A DNA stretch of 64,000 nucleotides from Boesenbergia rotunda (lineage: Eukaryota; Streptophyta; Magnoliopsida; Zingiberales; Zingiberaceae), in NCBI GenBank assembly GCA_024364735.1, contig JAGFNQ010004026.1, positions 214,060 to 278,059 of the forward strand. The letters are read 5' to 3'. Below, piece by piece: positions 44,027 to 54,800 of this stretch (position 1 is the stretch's first letter; each line of letters opens with the position of its first letter). Made by a program: the position numbers and the translations under genes. The notes below the pieces were generated by a model. It had not been told where the DNA came from and ran no database searches. It was given only the letters and a program-made list of their open reading frames with translations.

Positions 44027-46189
44027 CTAGGAATTAGTATTGGCTAGCAGGGGTGCCTGGTTGCAGGTTGTCTCTTCAAGGGAGCTCCTTTCATTTGCAT
44101 CAATGATCCTTTCTTCTTCCTCATCAGCGAGTTGAGACTGATCAGTGGAAGAGTTGCCATCTTGAGCTTTGGCCCACAGGTATAGGTAGAGACCAGCAAT
44201 GATTATGGCCATGCCCAATACACTAATATTATTCATATATATACATGAATATCATCAGACGGTAGACAATTAATTAAGAAAGTTAATTAAGAACAGACAG
44301 TAGTGTTATTACCTGCTCCAAGTGAGTTGCACATGAAGCAGCAAGGGCTCCATGATAGCCACAACCACTGATGACAAAGGACTAAACATGGTGATAAAGA
44401 CTGGGCCTCTTTCCTTCACACACCACATTATGATGAAGAACCCTAAACCTGTGCAAAATATTCCCTGTATATATATATATAATTACTTAATTAAGCAATC
44501 ACCATCCTCATTACTGAAATTAATGCTTAAAATTAACGCCATGCATATAAGATCGAGAGAGCTGCGTACACTGTAAGCTATGAGGAAAAGCTGCATGTCC
44601 CATTGTATGACCAAATCTGAAGGGTTCTCAAGGAGGAGAGAAACTAGGGCACACTGGAGGCAACCCATGAAGCTGACCATGGCAGAGAGGGTGAGCTGAG
44701 ACGTGTATTCTCGCACGATCCATGCCTGTCATATTCAAAATTAATACAATATATAAGACCAGAAAATAGAAGGGTATGCACAGATCAGGAAGAGACAGGC
44801 TGTTGCATCAGATGAAATACTCAATACCATCAAGGAGCCGACCATCTGTACAGTAACTTGATGTAAACTTTGATTGGCATAAATGACATTAAAGAGAGGA
44901 GAGAGAGATAGAGAGAGAGATCAAAGTAAAACCTGATAGATCATGAAGAAGGACATGGACCAAGAGCCTACGATGGTAAGAAGTGCTCCAAAGAGGAAGC
45001 CACCATGGCTTTTGCCGACAAGTTTGATCAATGATTGAGCCCAAGGAAAATGGCCCAGATAAAGTAGTTGTTGTGCATGTGAACCCTCGTGACTTTGGCT
45101 TGGGTTCCTGTAGAATGTCATCAGCATTGCTCCACCAACGCAAACAAGTGTGCCGACGATCTTAGCTTGTCCGGCCCATACCTTTATTCTTACTCTCTCC
45201 AATCTAAATTGAATGAATTCAGAATTGATAATATCTTTTAGTTAATTAATTTGTTTTCAGCTAATTTAAATATATTATTAGTATTTATTGATCTTGAGTA
45301 CATAAAAAAGAAACACTTAATTCGTAGTACTATTCTTCAATTTAATGCAAAAATAAAGGGGGGAGATGTAGTCTTACTTGAGGAAGTAGGCGAGCAAGAA
45401 AGTGACGACGGGTATCAGATTGTTCATGGTGCTGGCGAAGGTGGAGGAAGTCAACGCCAATCCAGCATAGTAGAAATTTTGACTGAAGCTTATCCTATAT
45501 GTTATATTAGACATTTTATTATATTTTCCCCCAATTAAATAAAGAATATTTAGCAAGATTTAATGCAAAAATAAAGGGAAAGAGTATTTATATTATAAAT
45601 TTAAAGGGCCTCTGACTAAGAGTACAATCATAAAGAACTCAAAATCAGAAAATTTCACTGACAAACTCAAGGAAATATATACTAAAAATGCAACACGGTC
45701 TATTTAACATGCATGCATGCGAGATGCATCGATCTTATTTCTCTGAAACACGATCGAGTTGTATAATAAAATAGTGAAGACCCTGTTTGTTTATATATAG
45801 ACAATATAATTACCCGGTCAGTGCAAGGATGAAGACGTGTTTCATGCTCCTCCAAGTAATGCAGCTCCACCTCCCACCCCTGATTGATTCACAAACTTCT
45901 AAATCAACAATAACTTCTTTACTTCTAACTCAAAAATGGGGGCAGAATTTAATTAGTTTTTGTCAATTCTCATGTAGCTAAACTTTTATAAAATTCAGGA
46001 TAGATACCTGTAGAGGTAGTAAGCTGGAAGGCCGATGGCGAGAGTGGCAACGATTTGACGATAGAGGACGAAGGCGAAGTGGCTCATGCCTTTGGTGAAG
46101 GCTAGTCGTGATGCGAGGAACATTGCGGCGTATGCCAACTGCACATAAACTGCGCCCGCTGTAGTTTTGAACTCCATTGTCGCAGCCAT
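44027..46189 (-). CDS. WAT1-related/UMAMIT (EamA) transporter, seven exons
   Basis: Exons on the minus strand: 46189-46008, 45879-45814, 45494-45378, 45203-44933, 44725-44570, 44464-44313 and 44222-44027, all with gt..ag borders and matching phase; 379 residues. It is a multi-pass membrane protein of the drug/metabolite transporter superfamily with two EamA repeats. 'VQLAYAAMFLASRLAFTKGM' and 'YRQIVATLAIGLPAYYLYR' form the first helices. 'FYYAGLALTSSTFASTMNNL', 'IPVVTFLLAYFL' and 'IVGTLVCVGGAMLMTFYR' end the first repeat. 'MIYQAWIVREYTSQLTLSAM', 'GIFCTGLGFFIIMWCVKERG' and 'PVFITMFSPL' belong to the second, followed by 'IIIAGLYLYLWAK' and a polar acidic tail. WAT1/MtN21-type family members move amino acids or auxin across membranes; the substrate here cannot be told. 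It is intact and is the only clear resident host gene. Confidence 0.92.
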
Positions 46190-46249
46190 CGTCGCTATGT
46201 TTGATATTCTACTTTCCTTTCTTTTGCTAGCTCTAAGAATTCTTTCTTG

Positions 46250-46250
<1 letters not shown>

Positions 46251-46345
<95 letters not shown>

Positions 46346-46346
46346 G
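46251..46346 (+). repeat. (TA)n microsatellite upstream of the WAT1-type gene
   Basis: About 95 bases of almost pure ta, with one 'tt' interruption near 46320, starting about 60 bases upstream of the gene's ATG. It probably lies in the 5' untranslated region or core promoter and should vary in length between individuals. Confidence 0.9.
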
Positions 46347-46369
46347 AAAGTAAGTAAAAAAGACGAAAC

Positions 46370-46575
46370 GCTTGCAATCTGTCCCAGGATCAACACGGAG
46401 GAGGTAAATCACGATTATCACTGGTGTGGTGAGACCCCTGGGGTCGAGAGAATTAATGCCAGCAGACCAGGGTTTTATCCCCGTGCGTAACTGACGACCC
46501 TCGAATCTGTGATCTCCAAGTAAATGGTCAGGCGCCTTACCATCCGATCCAGCCCGTGGGGATAGAGAGAGAATC
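46370..46575 (-). mobile_element. tRNA-like SINE fragment, minus strand
   Basis: The minus strand reads 'gctggatcggatggtaaggcgcctgac', an A-box-like start, then 'cacagattcgagggtcgtcag', a B-box-like segment, then a body ending near 'caagcgtttcgtcttttttac'. Its head differs from the ggggctatggtgc family, so it is probably a second SINE family. 46545-46600 shows a small duplication ('atccagcccgt.gg.gatagaga'). Confidence 0.5.
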
Positions 46576-46656
46576 CAGCCCGTTGGAGATAGAGACAGAG
46601 AGAATGATTAAAATTATTAAATCATATTTTGGATGACACATTAACTATTAGACTTA

Positions 46657-46690
<34 letters not shown>
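46657..46690 (+). repeat. (ATT)n microsatellite
   Basis: About ten copies of att running into 'atatata'. Confidence 0.9.
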
Positions 46691-46693
<3 letters not shown>

Positions 46694-47095
46694 GGAAAAG
46701 TGTCGTGAGAAGAGGTTAACATATCGTACTACATCTCACTGAAAGTTGTAACGAGCTAGTCAACTTGTTCTCACATTATTTAAGAAGTTGCATTCGAATG
46801 TAAAAAAAACGTGAATCCTACGGGGGATCCTAGATACTGACAAATTTCCTCAAAGTCAATCGAGATTTGATCTCGATTGCATTAATTAAATTTGAAATTA
46901 AGAAATATAATAGATATATGAGTTAGATTTGAAAGATTTTTTTAAATAAAGGGTTAAGATTTGAATTCTGATGAGTTTAATTTTTCTTTGTAAATACTAT
47001 ATTTATAATGACACTTTTATTTACTTCAGAAATTAATAGATTCATTTAATGATTTGATTATTACCTTATAATCTTAATCTATTTTGAAAGTACTG

Positions 47096-47245
47096 TCTCT
47101 GGGGCTATGGTGCATTGGTAAGGCGACTAGTCGCTATCCCATGATTATCGTGAGTGCTTTCCGATTTACCCTGATGACTAATAGAAAATTTTTATGGGAC
47201 CGAGCTGGTCATCTCAGATTCGTCTGCTACCTGGTCCAACATAAT
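47096..47245 (+). mobile_element. SINE fragment (ggggctatggtgc family)
   Basis: 'ctggggctatggtgcattggtaaggcgactagtcgctatccca' matches the head of the SINE at 14425. The B-box portion is deleted; the copy resumes at 'cgtgagtgctttccgatttaccc' and '...gaccgagctggtcatctcagatt'. Not transcribable by Pol III as it stands. Confidence 0.65.
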
Positions 47246-48689
47246 ACTTTGAAAGTAATCAAAGAGCAATCTATTAAACAAGCAAATTAAATAAATAAAT
47301 TTGAATACATTTGTATTTAACTTGTTAATATTCATAGATTATGAACTATTCATTAACAATGTTCACAAACAAAATTTGTGAACCATGTTGATCAATACAG
47401 TAAGTAAAGAAACTACAATTAATCAAATAAGTTTAAAAACATAAAAGTTTCAACCAATTAAACATGCTTAATTGAAAACTCAATAACATGTAAACAAACA
47501 AAAGCTCAAGCTTCTAAAAAAAACTAAGATTTAACTGCTTAATTCATTTTAGACTCAGTTCGACTTAGCTTGGTTACCTGATTATGGATTAAACATGGAG
47601 GAATAATAATAGCATTTGATATTAAGAGTTGAACATGTGATAAAATATAAGGATTTAATTTTCATCAAAACATTAAAAAGCTAATTAATTAAGATTATCG
47701 AAAAGTCTAGGATATATATACCCTTTTGTAATATCATTATTTTTAGTTGAGACAAGGTATCTAACTTACAAAAATCATTTTTTCCCAACAAGGATATAGT
47801 GGCATTTCCATAACAAAATTGGGATGAAATTTAAGAATCACTTGATTTTTTTGATCTTCATAAAATCAGCAGTTGAATTGATTTTCACTTTCTTACTTAT
47901 ACAATCGGTGAGTAAAATCGACTCGACAACTAATTTTATTTCATTTTTTCCTAATCAAATGAGTAGATTGGTCCCCCAATAACCAATTACATAACTATGA
48001 TCCAATTAACTATTGATAGCTAGGGTTTAAAATATTGCATATTTGGCAATTAGTGAACCATCACCTAATGAAACTTGCTTTAGTATTTAATGCAGCAGGT
48101 ATAATATCGCCAAGACATTTTGCAATCACATTAATTCATACGAAATATCAACTTCCTCCATGGTTGAATTAGTCGTATATGGTAAGGCTTAGGAGTGAGA
48201 ACTATTCGATAGAGAAATTTAAAATCAAACCTAAATAGTTAGATTCAAATATATTTAATTAGGTTTAGCAATACTTCAAATTTAAACAGGAGCTCGACAA
48301 CTTGACAATAATTCTAATTTTATTAATTTGTATAGACTATTGAACTAATTCAAATGACTTTGTTAAATAAACAAATGTAGAAGTGTCAGGTTAGCTTCAA
48401 TAGAGGTCACATTCAATTTGAATAACTCTCTCTCTCTCTCACGGTGTCTTTGCCCACGGAGACTATTCTTTCTTAGATTTTTTTTGTTCAAATATCATAA
48501 ACAAGCAGGAAGCCAACGGGCATTAGCTGTAATATCGACGAGAAATGTCCCATTGATGATTGTTCAACCACCACGTATTTTTGCCCGGGGCAATTGATAT
48601 AGCGACAGGATCAATTCTTCAAGAATATAAGAATTGAGTTATATCCTTGACGTATTAACAAATAATTTTTTTTTCACGAATGATTCATC
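47246..48689. other. AT-rich intergenic DNA
   Basis: No ORF, repeat or element that I can recognise on either strand. Short runs of tctctc at 48428-48440 are the only simple sequence. Confidence 0.5.
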
Positions 48690-48896
48690 TAAGAACGCTA
48701 GATTGATAGATCGTCTAGTGCGGGCATTTTCCTATTTTCCCAAATAATCGATGGAAATTTTTTATGGGATTAAGCTGGTCATCCCCTAGGATTAGTCAGT
48801 GAAGCTGAATATCTGTTGCTAACTAAAAAAATCACTTATCCTTGTCTCGGGGCATATGTGATGGCAAAAGATTTGATATTTCTCTCAAAGAGAGAT
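48690..48896 (+). mobile_element. SINE fragments truncated by the gypsy insertion
   Basis: 'tagtgcgggcattttcctatttt', 'aatcgatggaaattttttatggg' and 'agctggtcatcccctaggattagtcagt' match the 3' half of the ggggctatggtgc SINE family. A second head, 'tgtctcggggcatatgtgatggcaaaag', begins at about 48843 and is cut at 48896 by the gypsy LTR. Confidence 0.55.
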
Positions 48897-51678
48897 TGTT
48901 AAAATACGAAAACATTAAGGGCTAAACTGTAAAAGGTCCGAAACCAGAGGGCTGATGTTAGAAAAATCGAAAATAGGGTGGGGTTAATTGAAAAAGGTTC
49001 AATGATATAATCGGTTGGTTCATCACTTCGCTTGCCCTAACATCCAGCCGTGCCGACCTTTCTCTCTTCCTCCGCTTCGGCTTCCATCGGTTTCTCGTGC
49101 GAACGGAGCTCCAAGGCCGGCGACCGATCTCCTGCGGCGATCAGGTGACACCGGAGGGTAGCTCCCTTTATATCTCTTGAGTTGGATTGAGGTATTCGTT
49201 TTCCCCTCTTCTCCATCGAGCGCAGATTGTGGTTTTGGGGTTCTTCTTCAAATCTAGGTTTTCTTTCTCCTCTTCGTTTTAGGGATTGGGTTCTCGGCAT
49301 TTACCTTCTTCCTCCTTGCGCGGTATCGAAGAGGGGAGACTGATTTGGGTGGTGGAGGTTGGATTTGTTCATTCTCATTCAGTGATCTTGGAAAGTACGA
49401 GACGCTCTCGCCAACCATCGATCGGTTCCGTTTTCACTGGAGCAAGGTTGAGGACGTCCCTGTGAGATCTGTTCAGTTGGCGTTAGTTGGGTGATCGCGT
49501 TTCAGGTAATCAACTGATTCTTTTGGCTGGAGCTTGGATGAGTTCTTAGATGTGTGGATTTGGTTCTCTGTTGGCTGAACAATTGATACGGAATATGTTC
49601 TTCGATCGATTAGGGTGGTACCGTGAGTTGAGAAGGTGGTTTCCGATCAGTTTTCTTTGCCATGGAGTTTTGAGAAATTGTTTGGGGTAAGGATGATTTA
49701 TTGAGTTAATCGGTTTTCTCTTCTCCTTTTGGATCTCTGCCATGGTTACTATCTGTGTAACAATTTTATTGAGCTGTGATCATAGATATGAAGTATTGGA
49801 ATGTTTTTGTTGTATTTTGCCGTGAGGTTGTAAATGGGTTAAGGTTTTGTTTTGGGTTGATAATTTGATTAGATCACAGGTTAGACCAATAGCGTTTAAA
49901 TAGTTATGGCCGATTAATTATACGTGACAGTTAGGGTTAGATCCTAATGTGGTTTAGCATTAGATTGGCTATTGGTACTATTGTAAATAGCTAAATTTAT
50001 GTCATGATACAGGACACTGACTGGGCGATTTGGACTCCACTTGCGGTGGATATTATTTCATACGGGGGGTTCTCTTCGCTTACGACCTACCACATTTGGA
50101 GGCGGGTACCTCTGACTTATCTTTTAGATTTGTCCTAGCAGATATGCTTGATATGCTATATTTAGCGGTAGGGTAATGTAGTATTTTATACCTGCTCTAC
50201 CTTGGTTGATACTGTTTATGATGTACCTGACATGTGATACCTATACCTTTAGGACTTAGGCTATGGTGCATTTGTTTACGATCCTTGCATATCATGTTGA
50301 TATAGGTGGACTAGATAGTGGATGCTGTTTGACCAGAGTCATACATCATTGTGCACTGTGCATCACTGTCGATCAGGGGCCCCTTATGGGTGAGTCAGGT
50401 CGACAGTTATACTGACCTATCCATACGACCACTTATGGGTTAGTGGTTGACGGAGTATGGGTAGTGTGCTCTGTGCTGCTCAGCTCATGCACTCATGGGT
50501 TAGTGAATCGGAGCGTGGGGGCAGACAGAGGTCCCTCCTGGGGTAGTCCATATACCAGGAGTAGAGAGAAAGAGAGGTCTCTTCCCCATTTATATACATG
50601 GGGTAGGTGTTAACACTCAGATAGAAATATCCTCCAGAGATGGCCTGGGGCTGATAGTGATATAGCCAGGATAGGTGATGGCCTGGGGTTGATAGAGATA
50701 TCGCCAGGATAGGTCTTAGCCTGGGGCTATTAGTGATATAGCCAGGATAGGTGATGGCCTGGGGTTGATAGAGATATCGCCAGGATAGGTCTTAGCCTGG
50801 GGCTATTAGTATTATAGCCAGGATAGGTGATGGCCTGGGGCTGATAGAGATATCGCCAGGATAGGTCTTAGCCTGGGGCTATTAGTGATATCGCCAGGAT
50901 AGGTCATGGAGTAGGGGTGTTACACCGACCACATCCCGTCTACTCGGTTGCTCAGGAGTAGCAGCGGCAAAGTACGGATGGCAGTCACAGCTCTACGCAG
51001 GAGGGTGAGCGAACACTCGCCGTGCTTGTTATACTTGGATGTTGCATTTGTTTGACATGCACATACAGGAGACCCTTATGTCAGTTTCGACGACCCAGCC
51101 ACATTGGTATGGTATTTGCTATTTCTGTTTCAGTTGTACTTACCACTGCATGTACCTGTGTTATTTCGATAACCTGTTACTCTATTGCTAGCTTAGACTA
51201 TCCTGTATATCTGATGAGATATTCGCTGAGTATTATGACTCACCCCGTTAGCTCCCTGTTTTTATTTCAGGATGATTATCTGGAGTGCCCGGCAGCCTGT
51301 CCCAGTTCGCGTCTTTCTCGAGATGATTTCGGGATGTCTCTTTTACTTTGTTGGTGGTACATGTTGGTACCCGTTTTCTGTTCCTTTTATTTTACTTTTC
51401 CGCTGCTATACTCGTGTTTGGTTTTGTCATTTATACGGCGGTATAGTTGTACTTTTGTGAGCCATGGAGGCCTTGTGCTTTGTGTTTGTCGTAAGTCGTA
51501 CCGGTACGCAGCTTTCATCGCCGTCTTGCTTTTGTTGATTTCAGACGGTTGTTCCAGCCCTATAGGCTGTGGTACAATCATCTGAGGTAGTCGTAGAGGT
51601 TAGGTTTCTGAATTGTCCGTCGGTCGAGGGAGTGGCAGTTCGGTCGGTATCGGACGGGCAGCTCCTCGAGGCGTGACA
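48897..51678 (+). repeat. 5' LTR of the gypsy chromovirus
   Basis: Starts tgttaaaatacg next to gagat and ends gcgtgaca before the primer-binding site. It contains a tandem array at 50636-50905 and small ORFs (for example 51022-51585 plus and 49037-49300 minus) that recur in the 3' LTR. I consider these LTR sequence, not genes. Confidence 0.95.
50636..50905 (+). repeat. 37-40 bp tandem repeats in the 5' LTR
   Basis: Seven units of 'gatggcctggggctgatagtgatat[a/c]gccaggataggt', alternating between 'gatggcctgggg.tgatag' and 'cttagcctggggctattag' versions, so the higher-order period is about 75 bases. The same array is in the 3' LTR at 58957-59222. Confidence 0.9.
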
Positions 51679-51683
51679 ATTTT

Positions 51684-51696
51684 TGGTATCAGAGCC
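51684..51696 (+). promoter_or_regulatory. Primer-binding site of the gypsy chromovirus
   Basis: tggtatcagagcc matches the 3' end of initiator-Met tRNA, five bases after the LTR end. Confidence 0.9.
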
Positions 51697-51888
51697 AGGT
51701 TCTCGAGATACCTTGTGACCTTGTGGGTGTTTTTGGACCATGTGCCGGAGTCGTTTTCTCGTTGGACGTGATTGGGACATGGTGGCGACCGGACAGCTCC
51801 AGGCGTTGATCGTACTTTCTGTTGCAGGTTTTGTTATTAATTCTAAAATTACTAGGCAAGTAATAATGATTGGCGTATCCCTACAGGT

Positions 51889-54800
51889 ATGCCGCGACGT
51901 ATTGAGTTGACTCCAACTCGCCGACCCGGTGGGCCGGGTCGACCCTCACATCGGACGACGCGAGTGTCGCAGCAGGCGACGATGACTGGGATAGAGGGGG
52001 TTCCGGTGAGACGGACACGGACCGGGTCCGGTGGCCGAGGACGAGCTTCCTCCGAGACTCGTGATGTTCAGAGATCTTAGTCTCCACGGATACCGTCTCC
52101 ATTTTTGACCGCAGTACCCGTGGTACCTCCGGTAGGTCCCACTGCAGCATCAGTCACAGTGGCGCCTGCTACAGCACCTCAGGATGTTGCATCATCGATG
52201 ATGCAGCAGATGATGCAGCAGCAGAGGGAGCAGCATCAGCAGTTGATGCAGCAGCAGAGGGAGCAGCATCAGCAGATGATGCAGCAGATGTTTCAGATGT
52301 TTCAGACACCGGCTGTCCCACCATCCGCTCCACCAGCATCTGCTCCTGCTCCTTCGGAGCCCCAGACTGCACAGCCTACGGAGATACAGTCGCAGGGGCC
52401 GACGGTACCATCCGGGGATTCTGCAGTCCCCTCAGCGGTTCCTCTTCCTTCTTCCACTACCACTACCACTATTCCGAGTCGATCAGTGGCTCGGATTCCG
52501 GCATTAGCACAGGCGGCCAAGGGCCGTCTTACACTGTTCCAGGGAGCTGCTGATCCGACCGTGGCTCACTCTTGGCTGGAGACGCTAGAGAGGACATTTC
52601 CATACCTGGAGTGTACTGACTTGGAGCGGGTTGAGCTTGCGGCATATCATCTGCGTGGTCGAGCGGAGACATGGTGGATCACTCAGCGATCGGTTATGGG
52701 CACTCAGCCGGTCACTTGGGAGAGATTTTGCCAGGCCTTCACCACTCAGTACTTCCCAGCTGCACAGCAGCTGGCCACATGGCAGGAGTTCTTGGAGATT
52801 CGTCAGGGAGAGCAGTCGGTGGCGGATTATGATGCAGAGTTCCACCGACTGTCCGAGAGTTGTCCTGAGATGTTTCCCGGAGATCGTGAGAGGATGAGGC
52901 ATTTCATTAGAGGGTTGGCACCTTATATCCAATCCAAGATGTCTCCTTGGGATCTGACCTCATATGGACAGGCACTGGATCGCGCTTTACATGTGGAGGC
53001 GTTACAGCAGAGACTATCCTCAGAGCGGAAGAAGGAGAAGAAGACCTCACAGACTTCTCAGTCCCAGTCCTCGCGGAAGCGGGGTAGACAGGAGCAGTCG
53101 ACACAGGATGCTTCTGGGGCCGCCTCTCGGCCTCGGAAGACGGGAGGTTCCACGTCCGGAGTTACTCAGGCCTCGGGGCGTGACCAGCAGAGTTCCACGA
53201 CTTACCAGTGCGCTTGGTGTGGTTCCAAGGGGCACGATAGATCGAGCTGTACCATTGGACGAGCTGTTTGCTTTCATTGCAAACAGCCTGGCCATCGGAG
53301 GTGTGACTGCCCTCAGAGGCCACAGGAGACGAGTACAGGAGGCATATCTGGAGGAGGATCCTCTAGCCAGCTGGGGACCCAGCGAGGAGGCCGGAAGGCC
53401 CAGACTTCTACACGACAGCAGCAGACTGCCCCTCCACCTATTCAGCTCTACTGCCTATTTGGTCAGGGTCAGGAGGCTACATCATCATCTGTGGTATCCC
53501 AGTCTCCATTTCAGCCTTCTGCTTCAGAGCCTCGTCAGCAGTTGTATGCCGGGTATCAGCTACCGGTCTATCAGCAGTCGCAGATTCCTGGAGCACCGGT
53601 ACCTCAGTTACCTGCAGTGCCTACTGTGCGGGCATTACCCCCACCCCCTCCTCCGCCAGAGTCGGGTCGAGTGTATGCTGTCACCCGAGAGGAGGCTCAT
53701 CGTGCAGATGGATCCGTTTTTCGAGGTACAGTTTTACTTTATGCATGTACCGCAGACTTACTCATAGATACCGGTAGTTCATATTCTTTTATATCACGGG
53801 TATTCTTGAGCAAGATCTGCAGATTGCCGACCCTCAGGGCACAGCGTCTATCAGTGACGCTACCTTCAGGAGATGTTCTGGAGGTAACGCAGGAGGTCAG
53901 AGGGTGTCCCTTGGACTTTGGGAGGGTCACCCTTACCGTGGACCTGTCTGTGCTAGATATGATTGAGTTCGACATCATTCTGGGCATGGACTGGCTCACG
54001 ACATCACATGCCACCGTCGATTGTCATTCGAGGGTGGTGACTTTCCGACCCCCAGACCAACCCTCGTGGGAGTTCCTTGGCATTCGAGATGACGGTATAG
54101 CAGTTATCTCCGCACTTCAAGCGCAGAGACTTATTACGCAGGGTTGTCAGGGATTTCTGGTGTCATTACTCAGCACTTCAGATGGTAGTACTCCCCAGAT
54201 CTCCGACATTCCAGTGGTCAGGGATTTTCCGGATGTATTCCCAGACGAGTTACCGGGCTTGCCTCCCCAGAGGGAGGTCGAGTTTGCCATTGAGTTGATA
54301 CCGGGGACTGCGCCGGCATCGAAGGCACCATATTGGATGGCACCGCGTGAGTTGGACGAGCTGAAGGTCCAACTCCAGGAGTTACTAGATCGGGGATTTA
54401 TCCGACCGAGTGCTTCTCCGTGGGGTTCTCCAGTCCTTTTTGTGAAGAAAAAGGATGGTTCTATGCGACTTTGCATTGATTATAGACAGCTTAACTCAGT
54501 CACAGTTAGGAACAAATATCTGCTACCGTGCATTGATGATCTGTTTGATCAGCTGAGGGGTACATCTGTGTACTCCAAGATAGATCTGCGGCCTGGTTAT
54601 CATCAGATGAGAGTCAGAGATTCAGATATTCAGAAGACAGCATTTCGCACTCGTTATGGACATTATGAGTTCTTGGTGATGCCATTTGGGCTCACCAACG
54701 CTCCGGCCGTGTTCATGGATCTCATGAACAGGGTATTCCTCCCATATTTGGATCAGTTTGTTATAGTATTCATCGATGATATTCTGATATATTCTCAGTC

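Noticed and set aside
49037..49300. Basic minus-strand ORF in the 5' LTR, repeated at 57355
   Set aside because: LTR sequence on the antisense strand with no family resemblance.
51022..51585. 187-codon ORF with hydrophobic segments (and its partner at 59340)
   Set aside because: It lies in both LTRs of the gypsy element, is disrupted differently in the two copies, and has no recognisable domain.
52964..53767. 267-codon Arg/Ser-rich ORF
   Set aside because: Out-of-frame shadow of the gag knuckle and protease region of the gypsy polyprotein.
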